Positions 9,049 to 18,951 are shown, numbered from the stretch's first letter. The stretch: DNA of 64,000 nucleotides from an uncultured Chitinophagaceae bacterium (GCA_937981995.1 CALJNC010000031.1:20630-84629); one strand, 5' to 3'. Notes: a model not told the origin generated them from the letters alone. Translations and numbers: made by a program.

Positions 9049-9588
9049 TTAATCTTCCGTAAGCATTTGTTTAATTTTTTTTACTGCGTGATGATAACTG
9101 GCTTTCAGGGCTCCTTCTGAGGTTTCTAGGACTTCGGATATCTCGCTGTAGGGCATTTCATCGTAATACCTCAATGAAAATACTGCTTTTTGTTTTTCTG
9201 GCAATTTTTGCATGGCAACTTGTAGTTTCCATTCCATTTCATTTGCGCTAAAGTGTTGATCTGCTTTAAGTTGATTGCCCAAATCCATATCTTCATTGTC
9301 AATACTAATGGAGCGTCTTTTCTTTTCTTTACGCAAATAGGTAAATGATTCGTTAGAAGCAATACGATACATCCAAGTATAAATACCTGATTCTCCTCTA
9401 AACTTCTCTAAGTTTTTCCAAACTTTAATAAAAACATGTTGCAACACATCGTTTGCATCTTCATGATTTACAACGAGTCTTCTAATATGCCAATATAGCT
9501 TTTGCTGATAGGTATCCATTAACGAAGAAAGTGCTTTTTCTTTATTTACCCCAGTTTTAAATGCTTGCAAAATTTCTTGCTCAGTCAT
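9049..9588 (-). CDS. ECF-type RNA polymerase sigma factor
   Basis: A 179-residue sigma factor with regions 2 and 4 only. Region 2 includes NDVLQHVFIKVWKNLEKF and YTWMYRIASNES; region 4 includes LPEKQKAVFSLRYYDEMPYSEISEVL followed by the helix-turn-helix GALKASYHHAVKKI. It directs RNA polymerase to a small set of promoters, usually for envelope or stress functions. The putative anti-sigma factor follows after 30 bases and the small exported protein after that, forming a probable three-gene operon. A TACATTTG box lies 32 bases upstream. The inducing signal is not evident. Confidence 0.9.
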   Translation of the reverse strand: MTEQEILQAFKTGVNKEKALSSLMDTYQQKLYWHIRRLVVNHEDANDVLQHVFIKVWKNLEKFRGESGIYTWMYRIASNESFTYLRKEKKRRSISIDNEDMDLGNQLKADQHFSANEMEWKLQVAMQKLPEKQKAVFSLRYYDEMPYSEISEVLETSEGALKASYHHAVKKIKQMLTED

Positions 9589-9620
9589 AATTTGTAGTTA
9601 ACCCTTACGGATATTGTTAG

Positions 9621-9628
9621 CAAATGTA
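9621..9628 (-). promoter_or_regulatory. Possible -7 box of the ECF sigma operon
   Basis: Reads TACATTTG on the minus strand, a full match to the Bacteroidota TAnnTTTG element. No convincing TTTG/TTG is seen at the -33 position. The box lies 32 bases before the start codon. Confidence 0.35.
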
Positions 9629-9662
9629 ATTTTTTTTTACTTTTACTGCAGACTTATTACCC

Positions 9663-11288
9663 GTGAAAAGATTAACAACAGCTATAATCCCATTTTTGGG
9701 GCTTTTTCTAACATTTACATCATGTAAAAATGAAGGGGGAGGGTCTAAAATTTCCAATATTTTTAAATCCGAGGTGATTGATATTGGTGCTTTAAATGAC
9801 AAGATTTCTATTGATTCTTTTCAAAATTTAACTGCCATCTTAGGCAAAGATTCAACAAGTTCATTTGATGATCTTAAGAAACTTTATACTGTAAAGTCTT
9901 CAAAATGGTTTGATAAATTAGGTCTTACTGAAAACGCGAAGGAGTTAGTTAAACAAATTTCATTGTCTAGGGCAGAAGGTTTAAATCCATTAGATTATCA
10001 CTTTTCTTTTCTTGACTCTGTAGTTAAAAATATTGAAAATGTAAGCTCTCAAGATTTGCAAAAAGCTGATTATATGATGAGTCATGCTTTTGTGCAGTTT
10101 TCTAAAGATTTACTTTACGGTAAAGTAAAACCATTGGAAATTGATGAAAACTGGCAAAATGTAAATGATACTGCCTGGAGTATTGATTCAATAATTGGTT
10201 TGGTAAATGAAAAACCGATTGGTACTATTTTAAATGAATTAAGGCCCACGCATCCTTGGTACAAAAAGTTTAGAGAAACTTCTACTAAATTAGAGGAGCT
10301 TAATAAATACAGGATTTCTAAATCAGAATTGCCAGAAAACTTGGTGGAGGGAGATAGCTCAATCAAAGTACGTGCCTTACGCAGTATCTTATCCAAGGTG
10401 GCAGATACAAGCTTGGATAAAACCAAAATGGTATGGGATTACGAAGCCATAAGTGCTTTAATGGGGTATCAGAAAAAGTATGGGATTGCTCCCACCGGTC
10501 AATTTGATTCTGCAACGGTTGCTTCTTTAACTCAAGAAAGTAGCGAAACTGTTAAACAGCTTGGCTTGAATATGGAGCGCATGCGTTGGTTACAAAAGGA
10601 TTTCATGGAAGAGTTTATTTGGGTAAACATTCCTCAAATGGAAGTAAGTTATTTTGAAGAAGACTCTGTGACATTTAATATGCGCGCGGTTGTAGGTAGG
10701 TTATCTCGTAAAACGCCGACATTAGATTCTAAGCTTAGTAATATAGTTTTTAACCCACCATGGTATGTGCCACCTACTATCATGAAGCAAGAAATATTGC
10801 CAGGGATACAGCGCAGAGGAGGTTCTTATTTAGCTCGAAGAGGATTAGTTGCACGTGATCGTAGAGGAAGAAAAATTAATCCTTCGCGTATTAATGCTAA
10901 AAATTATAAACGCTACTCAATAAGCCAAAATCCTGGAAGAAATAGTGCCTTAGGCTCCGTGAAATTTAACTTCCCAAATAAGGAGGCAATTTTCTTACAT
11001 GATACAAACCATAGAGGTGATTTTGGCAGAAAATATAGAGCCTTTAGTTCAGGTTGTATAAGAGTACATCACCCAAAAGATTTTGCTTCATTTATACTTA
11101 GAGATACTACTTATAATGAAGATGGTATTGAAAAAGTAATCAAACGAAAGCAAACAAAATCAGTGAAAGTAAAACGAGATGTGGGTGTACACATTGTTTA
11201 CCTAACCAATGCCGTGGATAGTGCTGGCAATGTGGTTAAGGTTAAAGATGTATATAAATGGGATCGTAAGCTAGCCGCTCGTCTTTAA
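9663..11288 (+). CDS. YcbB-type L,D-transpeptidase lipoprotein
   Basis: A GTG start opens a lipoprotein signal (lipobox ending FTSC at about residue 21), so the protein should be membrane-anchored. The order is: an N-terminal helical domain, a peptidoglycan-binding-like domain around residues 258-292 (YQKKYGIAPTGQFDSATV), then an L,D-transpeptidase domain with His in FLHDTNHRGDFG and the nucleophile Cys465 in SSGCIRVHHP. This is the order seen in the YcbB/LdtD family, which makes 3-3 cross-links in peptidoglycan. At 541 residues it is close to family length. The stop overlaps the stop of the convergent cytidine deaminase gene by four bases. Confidence 0.88.
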   Translation: MKRLTTAIIPFLGLFLTFTSCKNEGGGSKISNIFKSEVIDIGALNDKISIDSFQNLTAILGKDSTSSFDDLKKLYTVKSSKWFDKLGLTENAKELVKQISLSRAEGLNPLDYHFSFLDSVVKNIENVSSQDLQKADYMMSHAFVQFSKDLLYGKVKPLEIDENWQNVNDTAWSIDSIIGLVNEKPIGTILNELRPTHPWYKKFRETSTKLEELNKYRISKSELPENLVEGDSSIKVRALRSILSKVADTSLDKTKMVWDYEAISALMGYQKKYGIAPTGQFDSATVASLTQESSETVKQLGLNMERMRWLQKDFMEEFIWVNIPQMEVSYFEEDSVTFNMRAVVGRLSRKTPTLDSKLSNIVFNPPWYVPPTIMKQEILPGIQRRGGSYLARRGLVARDRRGRKINPSRINAKNYKRYSISQNPGRNSALGSVKFNFPNKEAIFLHDTNHRGDFGRKYRAFSSGCIRVHHPKDFASFILRDTTYNEDGIEKVIKRKQTKSVKVKRDVGVHIVYLTNAVDSAGNVVKVKDVYKWDRKLAARL

Positions 11289-11758
11289 AGAAATACTCCT
11301 GTAAATCCAAAAGGTAAAAGATCGTTGGCATCTTTAATTACAATTGTTTTTCCATTGGGTGCATGCAGTAATACTTGGATAGGGTTGCCGTTTTTCTGCT
11401 GACATTCTAGTATAAATTGCCTACACATACCACAGGGAGAAATAGGGTCACTATCATTTTTATTTGATAAATAACTGATAGCTATTTGTAGAATTTTATC
11501 CGAAGGATAATTGCTTATTGCATGGGCAAGCGCGTTGCGCTCAGCACAAAGACCAACAGGATAAGAAGCATTCTCTATATTGCTACCTACAATAATTTTA
11601 TCTTTATCCAGTAGTACGGCACAACCTACATTAAACTTTGAGTAAGGAGCATAGGCAGTGGTAGCCGCTTCATTTGCTTTGGTTATAAGCTCCTGCTGAA
11701 TAGCTTCTAGCTCAGTAATAGCATTAAACTTTTGATAAGTAAATGAGAAAGTTGCCAT
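11285..11758 (-). CDS. cdd: Cytidine deaminase
   Basis: A 157-residue zinc-dependent deaminase with CAE at residues 71-73 (one zinc ligand and the catalytic glutamate) and PCxxC at 108-112 (two further zinc ligands). The NVGCAVLL and IENASYPVGLCAERNA stretches are typical of the homotetrameric class. It converts cytidine and deoxycytidine to uridine and deoxyuridine for pyrimidine salvage in the cytoplasm. It follows the large outer-membrane protein gene by 27 bases on the same strand and may be read from the same transcript, though no functional link is apparent. Confidence 0.93.
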   Translation of the reverse strand: MATFSFTYQKFNAITELEAIQQELITKANEAATTAYAPYSKFNVGCAVLLDKDKIIVGSNIENASYPVGLCAERNALAHAISNYPSDKILQIAISYLSNKNDSDPISPCGMCRQFILECQQKNGNPIQVLLHAPNGKTIVIKDANDLLPFGFTGVFL

Positions 11759-11785
11759 AGGCGTTAAAGGTAGTTGTTTTTTTAT

Positions 11786-14700
11786 TTAAAATATAGCACG
11801 TACGGTAGCTCGGCCCGTATGTATTACTTCAGCATCACCTGCTTTTCTGCCTTCGTATTGTAAGCTCATTTCTACTGATTTAGATATTTTTTTGTCAAGC
11901 GAGAGTGTCCAAAGAAAGTTTTTACCGTTTTGTAAACCATCCAACATTGCATAGCCCACACTTGAATTAGCATCGCCTGAGTAAACAATATTATTATAAG
12001 TAATTTTAGAATTGATGATACCGGAAGAAGGCATATTATATTTTACAGATAAATTAGCGGCATGCGAAATTGCTGACTCATTCATTGTGTTTTCGGTATT
12101 TTCTCGCGTGTCATATTTATATCCTGTAGAGATTCTAAGTTGGTTTTTTCGGAGAATTATACTCAACTGAGGTTCAAGATATTGTTGTTTAATAAAGAAA
12201 TTCCTATCTGCAAGAAACTGAGACGCAAAGGAGCGATAGCCCGTTTTTAATTTTTGATTGTATGTAATTTTTTTAGTGATATTTACCCGAGCTCTTATTA
12301 AGTGCTCAAAGTTTTTTCGAGTATCTATTCCATAGTTTAATAGTGTTCGTCCATTTGCATTGGATTGTATATAATCAATTCCCCATTTGTTACTAAATCG
12401 ATTAATGAAAACAGAATTAATGAAATTAGCGCTATTTTGTAATAATAAACTATCATTACCCTGAAATATAAAGGGATTGTATTGTTCAATGCCTTGCTCT
12501 CCGATAAAGCGGTTTTGTAATTGAATTGAGGATTGAACAAATAAGTAGGAGAGTCCCTTTTTTATTCCTTTTAGTTTTGACTTATTCCAAATGCTACGAG
12601 GGTTAAACGCAATAGATTGGGTATACTGTGAGTATTTGGCTTTAACGTATTGGTTGGTAGGTGTAAATATTTTTATAAAGCGTTTCTCATCAGGAAATTG
12701 CGCAATTTCAAATTCATTTAACTGCCTTAAATTATCATTGTTATAATCTCTCCAAACGTATATACCTTGCCCTGCAGGAACCTCTACATAAGTAAATTCT
12801 CTTTTTTGTTCTTGACCACTACCAAATTCATACAATAAATTTCCACCTAGTAAACCTTTAAAAAACCTAAAAGTATAATTCACTCGTCCTAATAAACTCT
12901 CGTCTGCTTTTTGGGTTGAGATCAATGAGTCTTCAATCTTTAGCTGACGGTAAGATGCTGTAAATTTTATTTGCTGGTTTTTTATTGAAAGTATCTGACC
13001 GTTTAATTGTACGTTGTGAGAGTAATTAGCTTGCGTTAGTTCATTATTTTTTTTCAAAAAATCTTTACGGTACATATAGTTTAGGTCAAATTGCTTTTTT
13101 GATTTTGGATTATTGCGAGCATAAAACCGAAGTTCGTTAAAAGCAAATGCATTCGGAAGCAAGGTGTCCGTTTCGGGATTTCTGTAGGTGTTTCGTTCTT
13201 GCAAATATTTACTTCCTATTACAAGGTTTTTAAGTTTGCTAAATTGTTTTTCTACTTCAACGATAGGTCTAAAAAAAGTGGTGTTGGCAATTAATGATTG
13301 TTGCGAAATGGTATTTCCACTTGCTTTAAATTTGAAGTCCTTTTTCTTATAAAAGATAACGGGTATATGCTGGTAGCCTTTGTAGCTGTTACCTCTTTGA
13401 AAAGTGCCAAAGGTGTATCCAAGGCCTAATCCTTTGTCTTTGGTAAGTAAAACACTTGCCTTGCCTAGGTGCTCATTTGCTTTGTCTTCTTGTTCTGTTA
13501 CGTTCCAATCCCTTATAAATTCTACATTTCTGAATCGTTCAATTCTATTAAAATCTTGTTGTACAAACTCATAATTCACCTCAGAGTTCAGGCTCCATTG
13601 CTTGCCCAGTGAGCGTTTTTCATTGTAAATAACTTTTTGAGCTACTCCCAAATTACTATTGTTGCCAACCGCTGAAAACGTATTTGGGTCATAGTTACTT
13701 ACAGCGGTTTCTATTTTTAAACTTTTATTACTGTCTAACTCATAGTCCATACCGGCCACAATCATTTGTTGCATTTTGGGTGTCACTAATTTTACTACAG
13801 GTTCATAATTACCCTGTCGTATTCCATTGATTGGCGCAACCCATTGATACACTCGCCCGTTGGCTGAGTTGATACTTTGGATGTAGTTTCCCAGTCCTTG
13901 TCCTATGAGCGAAAAGGATAGTCTAAATTTAGCACTATCCGGATTTGTAGAAAAAACATAAACATTATTGAATAAGGTTGTGCCTACTAGGGTATCAATT
14001 TGCTTGTATAGTATTTTCTCATTGCTGAATGTATCATCTCGTACAATGGATGGATACAATGCGTTTTCAATATTATTTCCAATCCCGTCTAAAAAATTTC
14101 TTTGGTTAGAATCAATTTCTACTAGTATGGGTTGATTTTTAGCATCTTGATTTGAGTAGGCGCTCAACCTTAGCTTTAGTTTTTTATTCACTTCATACTC
14201 GTCGCTTACATAAAGCATGGAATTTAAATAATTGCGATCTGCAAATTCAAATTCTACAAAAATTCTCAAGTCTTTAGTAATTAACCTGCGCGGCATAAAG
14301 GTTACCTCGGCCGTATTGTAATCAATTATGTAATCTTTATTTTCTCCTCTCTCAAGTTGTTGACCATCAATGTACACTCGCTCGGTACCTGCTAGTACAA
14401 TAAAAAATGTTTCACCATTGGGCCCTGTAAGTTTGTAAGGACCTTGGTTTCCTTCCAAGGCGGTAATTTGGTTGCGTACCCATTTACCTTTGGCAAATGA
14501 TCCAATAGCGCTTAATTTATTGGCTCCCTTTTTTGTTTTTTGCTTGGTTTCAATATGTGCTCCCTGCACTCGCTTATAAAAATTCATGAAGTAGCCATTG
14601 GGTTTGCGCATGTCAAAATCACCTGCGGTTACGCGGGTGTTTTTACGTTCTAATTGTATGGATACTCGGTCAAATTCTTGTATTTGCTGTGTATTACCTT

Positions 14701-15256
14701 CCGGTTGAAATGGGATGGTATTATCAGTAATAGCTCCTCTTATTTTAATGCTATCGCCTAGGTCACCTTCGAGCTGCAAATTAAATTGAGAATTTAATAC
14801 AACATCTTGGTTATTTCCAAAAGACAAAGCACGTCCAAAAGCTCCTGAATAATCTATGTTTCCAAAATCAACAAAGGGTCCAGTATTTTTTACATCGGTA
14901 GCGGAATAAGTATAGGGCTGCATCGCAAAATTGGTATCATAATTTAAGCCGTAGTCTTTGTTCTGATATTTTTTTACAAAAGAAAACGGAAAAACTCGAT
15001 AAGTAAATTGCAAGGAATCTTGTGATGGTTTTGTTTTCCAATAAAGTATAGAAGTAGCATAATCCAATTTGTATGTACTGCTATCCGCTATACAAATTAG
15101 GGAACCAGGAACGATGCTAAAAGTATCTAACTGAATTGAATTTTGTTTGGTAGCAATTTTTTTTGAACGAATATTTTGTACGGCAATATTACTTTGCTGT
15201 GCAAAGGAACTCATGGAATAAAAAAGTATTCCTATAATAAATATGACCCGCCTCAA
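11786..15256 (-). CDS. Large putative outer-membrane beta-barrel protein, function unknown
   Basis: A 1156-residue protein with a signal peptide (RRVIFIIGILFY, cut near SSFAQQ). The first 350 or so residues contain beta-rich segments including GNIDYSGAFGRALSFGN, LEGDLGDSIKIRGAI and a YKLTGPNG / VYIDGQQLERG / YIIDYNTAEVTF block. The rest alternates short polar turns with aromatic strands and ends in a strand-like sequence with terminal Phe, as in outer-membrane barrels. I see no TonB box or plug domain, so it is not an obvious TonB-dependent receptor. The GNQGPYKLTGPNG to DYNTAEV part is shared with other large Bacteroidota surface proteins. The start is TTG at 15256; the next ATG would remove most of the signal peptide. 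Confidence 0.6.
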   Translation of the reverse strand: MRRVIFIIGILFYSMSSFAQQSNIAVQNIRSKKIATKQNSIQLDTFSIVPGSLICIADSSTYKLDYATSILYWKTKPSQDSLQFTYRVFPFSFVKKYQNKDYGLNYDTNFAMQPYTYSATDVKNTGPFVDFGNIDYSGAFGRALSFGNNQDVVLNSQFNLQLEGDLGDSIKIRGAITDNTIPFQPEGNTQQIQEFDRVSIQLERKNTRVTAGDFDMRKPNGYFMNFYKRVQGAHIETKQKTKKGANKLSAIGSFAKGKWVRNQITALEGNQGPYKLTGPNGETFFIVLAGTERVYIDGQQLERGENKDYIIDYNTAEVTFMPRRLITKDLRIFVEFEFADRNYLNSMLYVSDEYEVNKKLKLRLSAYSNQDAKNQPILVEIDSNQRNFLDGIGNNIENALYPSIVRDDTFSNEKILYKQIDTLVGTTLFNNVYVFSTNPDSAKFRLSFSLIGQGLGNYIQSINSANGRVYQWVAPINGIRQGNYEPVVKLVTPKMQQMIVAGMDYELDSNKSLKIETAVSNYDPNTFSAVGNNSNLGVAQKVIYNEKRSLGKQWSLNSEVNYEFVQQDFNRIERFRNVEFIRDWNVTEQEDKANEHLGKASVLLTKDKGLGLGYTFGTFQRGNSYKGYQHIPVIFYKKKDFKFKASGNTISQQSLIANTTFFRPIVEVEKQFSKLKNLVIGSKYLQERNTYRNPETDTLLPNAFAFNELRFYARNNPKSKKQFDLNYMYRKDFLKKNNELTQANYSHNVQLNGQILSIKNQQIKFTASYRQLKIEDSLISTQKADESLLGRVNYTFRFFKGLLGGNLLYEFGSGQEQKREFTYVEVPAGQGIYVWRDYNNDNLRQLNEFEIAQFPDEKRFIKIFTPTNQYVKAKYSQYTQSIAFNPRSIWNKSKLKGIKKGLSYLFVQSSIQLQNRFIGEQGIEQYNPFIFQGNDSLLLQNSANFINSVFINRFSNKWGIDYIQSNANGRTLLNYGIDTRKNFEHLIRARVNITKKITYNQKLKTGYRSFASQFLADRNFFIKQQYLEPQLSIILRKNQLRISTGYKYDTRENTENTMNESAISHAANLSVKYNMPSSGIINSKITYNNIVYSGDANSSVGYAMLDGLQNGKNFLWTLSLDKKISKSVEMSLQYEGRKAGDAEVIHTGRATVRAIF

Positions 15257-15340
15257 AATGTACTTATGCTTCTAACGTTAAAAATACGGATATTGTATAA
15301 TTTGTTAAGCTAGAATAGCCATCAAGGAGTAAAACTTAGA

Positions 15341-16696
15341 TTAATATAACAATTCTCGGTCTGAATCACTGACTTCTTCCTTCATAAACACCCGCCAGTA
15401 GTATTCTTTGTTCATTTGGTCCCAGTGAATGATTGATCTGTCATATTGCCAACATTGAAACAAATTTAGCTTTACTAAGCCTACAAGGACAATCAAGCAA
15501 GCTAATTTAATAATTAGTTTACTACGGGCAATTTTTTCAATTAGGGAGCAAAATGGGATAGCCAAAAGCGGTAATGAATTGATAAGAACGCGTGCTCCAA
15601 AACTTCCGCCATAATACCATTGGTGCCATGAGAAAATAACAAAGAACGAAACAGCATAAAAAACAAGTGCACTAATTGCGTATGATTTATATTTTTTACT
15701 AATTAATGAAACAATTAAGCTTATAAAACCTACTAAGGCAAGTGGCGTATAAATAAACCATCCTTTTTGATAACTAAAAAGCCCTTTTAAAATGTGGGGA
15801 TTGGTAAAATCGAATCCTTCTTGGCCATAGGAATAATAGAAAAATGAACCAGTTATGGTTTTCCAATAAACGAGCTGCGGTAGCCAAACAACAATCAAAG
15901 CCATTGTTGCCAAAACAACACTAAGTGTATGTTCTGTAAATATTCTTTTGTAGGTAATCGTAAAGTTTTTGCCAGTCCACAATAATGGAATGAGCACAAC
16001 AAAAATATCAACTGGTCTAATTAGAATGGCTAAGCCAATGCATAAGCCCAATAGAACGAAATGTTTTTTGCGATAAGTAAGAAACAGTTGTTGTGTAAGA
16101 AATAAAATATAAGCGTATAAGAAAAACGAGTAGGGGTGACCCATACCAGGTTGATAAGCAGCATAAGAATATAAGTTTGTACCAAAAGCAAGGATAAGCA
16201 AGGTGATAGCTATTGGAATATCCTTAAAACCATATTGTAATAAAAATTTACGCAATACTAATAAGCCAAGAAAAACAAATAAGATGGAACTCAGTAAAAC
16301 ACCAATTTGGTATGGTGTTGAGTAACCGTCAAGTTTATGATATGTAATGCTAGCATAAATATTAGCAGCTATAAATAAAGGAAGTTGAAAAATACTAACG
16401 CCACATGAGTATTTATTTACCCTGTACTTCGTTGTAGGGTGCTTGTCTATCCCGTAATATTTTGTTTCAAGAGAAGGTTTGTATTCCTTATCTATTTTTT
16501 CATAAAATTTATATTCCTTTATATCCTTATGTATGAGTAAGGCAGGGAGGTATAGGTGATAGCCCGAGATGTCCCAGTTTAAAATAGTATTGGATTTCCA
16601 TCTGCCAATTTTATATCCAACTTTAGAAGCTGAATAAAGAAATATAAAACAAAGCAATAAACTATACTTACCAGAAATGTTTTTGAGCCAAGACAT
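15341..16696 (-). CDS. Polytopic membrane protein, GT-C-like glycosyltransferase candidate
   Basis: A 451-residue protein with about ten membrane segments. After the first segment comes a long periplasmic loop with NWDISGYHLYLPAL, an acidic-aromatic arrangement like the first-loop Asp of GT-C enzymes (PMT/ArnT type). The family uses polyprenyl-phosphate sugars on the periplasmic side. I cannot confirm the family without a search, and the acceptor is unknown. It begins 21 bases after the SLC12-type transporter on the same strand and probably shares its transcript. Confidence 0.55.
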   Translation of the reverse strand: MSWLKNISGKYSLLLCFIFLYSASKVGYKIGRWKSNTILNWDISGYHLYLPALLIHKDIKEYKFYEKIDKEYKPSLETKYYGIDKHPTTKYRVNKYSCGVSIFQLPLFIAANIYASITYHKLDGYSTPYQIGVLLSSILFVFLGLLVLRKFLLQYGFKDIPIAITLLILAFGTNLYSYAAYQPGMGHPYSFFLYAYILFLTQQLFLTYRKKHFVLLGLCIGLAILIRPVDIFVVLIPLLWTGKNFTITYKRIFTEHTLSVVLATMALIVVWLPQLVYWKTITGSFFYYSYGQEGFDFTNPHILKGLFSYQKGWFIYTPLALVGFISLIVSLISKKYKSYAISALVFYAVSFFVIFSWHQWYYGGSFGARVLINSLPLLAIPFCSLIEKIARSKLIIKLACLIVLVGLVKLNLFQCWQYDRSIIHWDQMNKEYYWRVFMKEEVSDSDRELLY

Positions 16697-16717
16697 TCAG
16701 TGTAAATATAGATAAGC

Positions 16718-18937
16718 TTATTTAATATCCTTAACGTCTAATGTATTCATGAATAATGTATTCCCTAATCTATCAAAACCTTTAAATACTTCAGTGCCCA
16801 TGCTTTTCATACGGCTCTCATGAAAACCAATAATCGTTAATCCGGCATCTTCAGATTTTTCTGAAATGAGCTCTTTAATGTTGGTGTCTTCTTTTATTTC
16901 TATAACGGTAATATTCATAGCGCTTATTGGAAGTCTACCACTTTGTGTGAGCTCTATTAATTTTTCTTTTTCTGATTGCATATGCTCCTCATCAAAGGCT
17001 GCAAATATTTTTATTTCGCTTTTACGCCATTCCTTATGTGCTGATATTATGTAGGCCATAAGGATCATCATATTAGCGTTTTGAACATCTTCTCGTTTTA
17101 TCCAAACATGAATTTCTTTTTGTTTCCCAAATCCTTTGGGGCTAATAGATAATACAGCAACATCATGTTGAGCCGTTTTGATTAAGTTATAGTTTTCTAC
17201 AATTTCTTGTAACCATTCATTATTCCCTTGCTTAAATTCAAGAAGCAACATATTGTGGTCATGGCCTGATACACTAGGTTGTTGAAGTACTTGTACAATG
17301 GCATTGGTATTAGAAGGTGACACAAGCGTATCTATAAATACACTCGATTGTTTTTTCTGTGTATTGGTCATGATATCCATTTTACTTTGTCGAGCAAGTT
17401 CCATGGTCTCTTTAGAAAAATATCCTTTATGATAATGGATATAAGTTCCAAAGCCATACTTATTACTTATCCATCGCATTAAGTCAAAAGCATCGTCATG
17501 AGCAAAAGTATCTTGGCTTAGACCTACCACGGATGGTCTCCAACTTTTTGCACTTTGATCTTTATCTGATTTTTGAAGAAATACCTGCAACCTTCTTACA
17601 AACTGAAAAGCAACACCTTGGAATATTTGAGCCATTCCTTTATTCCCTTTTAGGTAAAGACCAATACCAAAGTAAATGGCAACCATTAATAGGATAGCGG
17701 CAATGGCATATACGGTATTAATCTTAAACATTAAAAAGATACAAAGCAAAGCACCTAGTAAAGAAATGTACCAACGAGATCTGAAGGTAGGACGGTATGA
17801 AGGGTCGCCGCTAAAATGCTGTAAAAACGAAATCAAACAAAGGGAACCATAGGTTACCATAAAAAACATAGATATAACTTCTGCTACGGCATTTACATCG
17901 CCCATTAGTACAAATACAAGGGCAATTGCTGCCGTAACTATGGTGCCATTTCTTGGTTCGTTGGCATCGCCAACTCCTTTAGCAAACCAGTAATTCATTC
18001 TTCGACCAGGAAAAATTTTATCGCCAGCCAAAGCTTGTAAAGTGCGTGGTGCTACCATAAAAGATCCTATAGCCGAGCTAATAGTTGCCGCTGCTAATCC
18101 AATAGGAATAATAGGCCCCCAAAGAGCTATTTTTTGCATAATTAACTGATCGCCTTCTAGGTCAGACATGCTAGCACTCGTATATAATTTATAGGCCATG
18201 AAAATATAAATGACCATCCCAGCTAGGGTTGCAAATAAAGTTCCTCTTGGTATAGATTGACTAGGGTTTTTCAAATCGCCCGATAGTCCTACACCTGCTG
18301 TCATACCTGTAAATGCTGGAAAAATAATTGCAAATACAGCAAAGAAACCACCCTTAGCTGCATATTGTGTAAACAAGCCGCCGTTGCTTGTAAATTCAGG
18401 AGTTGCATTGCCACCCATAAAAAAGAGCACAAGTGATACTCCTAAAATGGCTACTACGATATAAAGCATTTTCATACCAAGGTCTGCACCTTTGGTTACC
18501 ATGAGTAGTATTAATAATATTAAAGCAGGTACTGAAAAGAAACGCATGTTGGGCATGATGTATCCCATTGAGTTAATCCAAGGTTCAAGCGCTGTAAAAG
18601 CCTCGGCAAAAGCGATAATATAAAAGGCTACACTTACAGCCTGCGACATGAATAATGCAACACCGATCGCTGCACCTATATTTATTCCAAAAGATCTGGA
18701 AATGATAAAATATTCACCACCACCTTCAACTTTTTGATTGGTTGCAATTTCGGCTAATGCCATGGCAGTAGGAATCGTAACTAAGTGACCTATAACTACA
18801 ATAGCAACTGTACCTATAAATCCTACGGATCCTACAGAAAAACCAAAACGTAGAAACATAACCGCACCAAGAATAGTGGAAATTGCCGTTAAAAAAACGG
18901 GCAGGGTTCCAAAACCTGCTTTTTTCACTTCGCTCAT
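16718..18937 (-). CDS. SLC12-type APC superfamily transporter (cation-chloride cotransporter-like)
   Basis: A 739-residue transporter with about 12 membrane segments in the first 430 residues. It opens with FGTLPVFLTAISTILGAVMFLRFGF and carries a VEGGGEYFIISRSFG segment, both characteristic of the SLC12 branch of the APC superfamily. The C-terminal 300 residues form a soluble domain of alternating strands and helices (LLLEFKQGNNEW, DVAVLSISPKGFG, IKIFAAFDEEH), matching the cytoplasmic domain of that family. Eukaryotic members move Na, K and Cl together; the substrates of bacterial relatives are not settled and amino acids are possible. A promoter-like pair lies just upstream. The next gene follows by 21 bases. 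Confidence 0.8.
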   Translation of the reverse strand: MSEVKKAGFGTLPVFLTAISTILGAVMFLRFGFSVGSVGFIGTVAIVVIGHLVTIPTAMALAEIATNQKVEGGGEYFIISRSFGINIGAAIGVALFMSQAVSVAFYIIAFAEAFTALEPWINSMGYIMPNMRFFSVPALILLILLMVTKGADLGMKMLYIVVAILGVSLVLFFMGGNATPEFTSNGGLFTQYAAKGGFFAVFAIIFPAFTGMTAGVGLSGDLKNPSQSIPRGTLFATLAGMVIYIFMAYKLYTSASMSDLEGDQLIMQKIALWGPIIPIGLAAATISSAIGSFMVAPRTLQALAGDKIFPGRRMNYWFAKGVGDANEPRNGTIVTAAIALVFVLMGDVNAVAEVISMFFMVTYGSLCLISFLQHFSGDPSYRPTFRSRWYISLLGALLCIFLMFKINTVYAIAAILLMVAIYFGIGLYLKGNKGMAQIFQGVAFQFVRRLQVFLQKSDKDQSAKSWRPSVVGLSQDTFAHDDAFDLMRWISNKYGFGTYIHYHKGYFSKETMELARQSKMDIMTNTQKKQSSVFIDTLVSPSNTNAIVQVLQQPSVSGHDHNMLLLEFKQGNNEWLQEIVENYNLIKTAQHDVAVLSISPKGFGKQKEIHVWIKREDVQNANMMILMAYIISAHKEWRKSEIKIFAAFDEEHMQSEKEKLIELTQSGRLPISAMNITVIEIKEDTNIKELISEKSEDAGLTIIGFHESRMKSMGTEVFKGFDRLGNTLFMNTLDVKDIK

Positions 18938-18951
18938 AATTTAGAAAGGAT

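Noticed and set aside
10115..10426. 103-codon antisense frame within the YcbB-type gene
   Set aside because: It lies fully inside a well-supported gene and shows no protein-family features.
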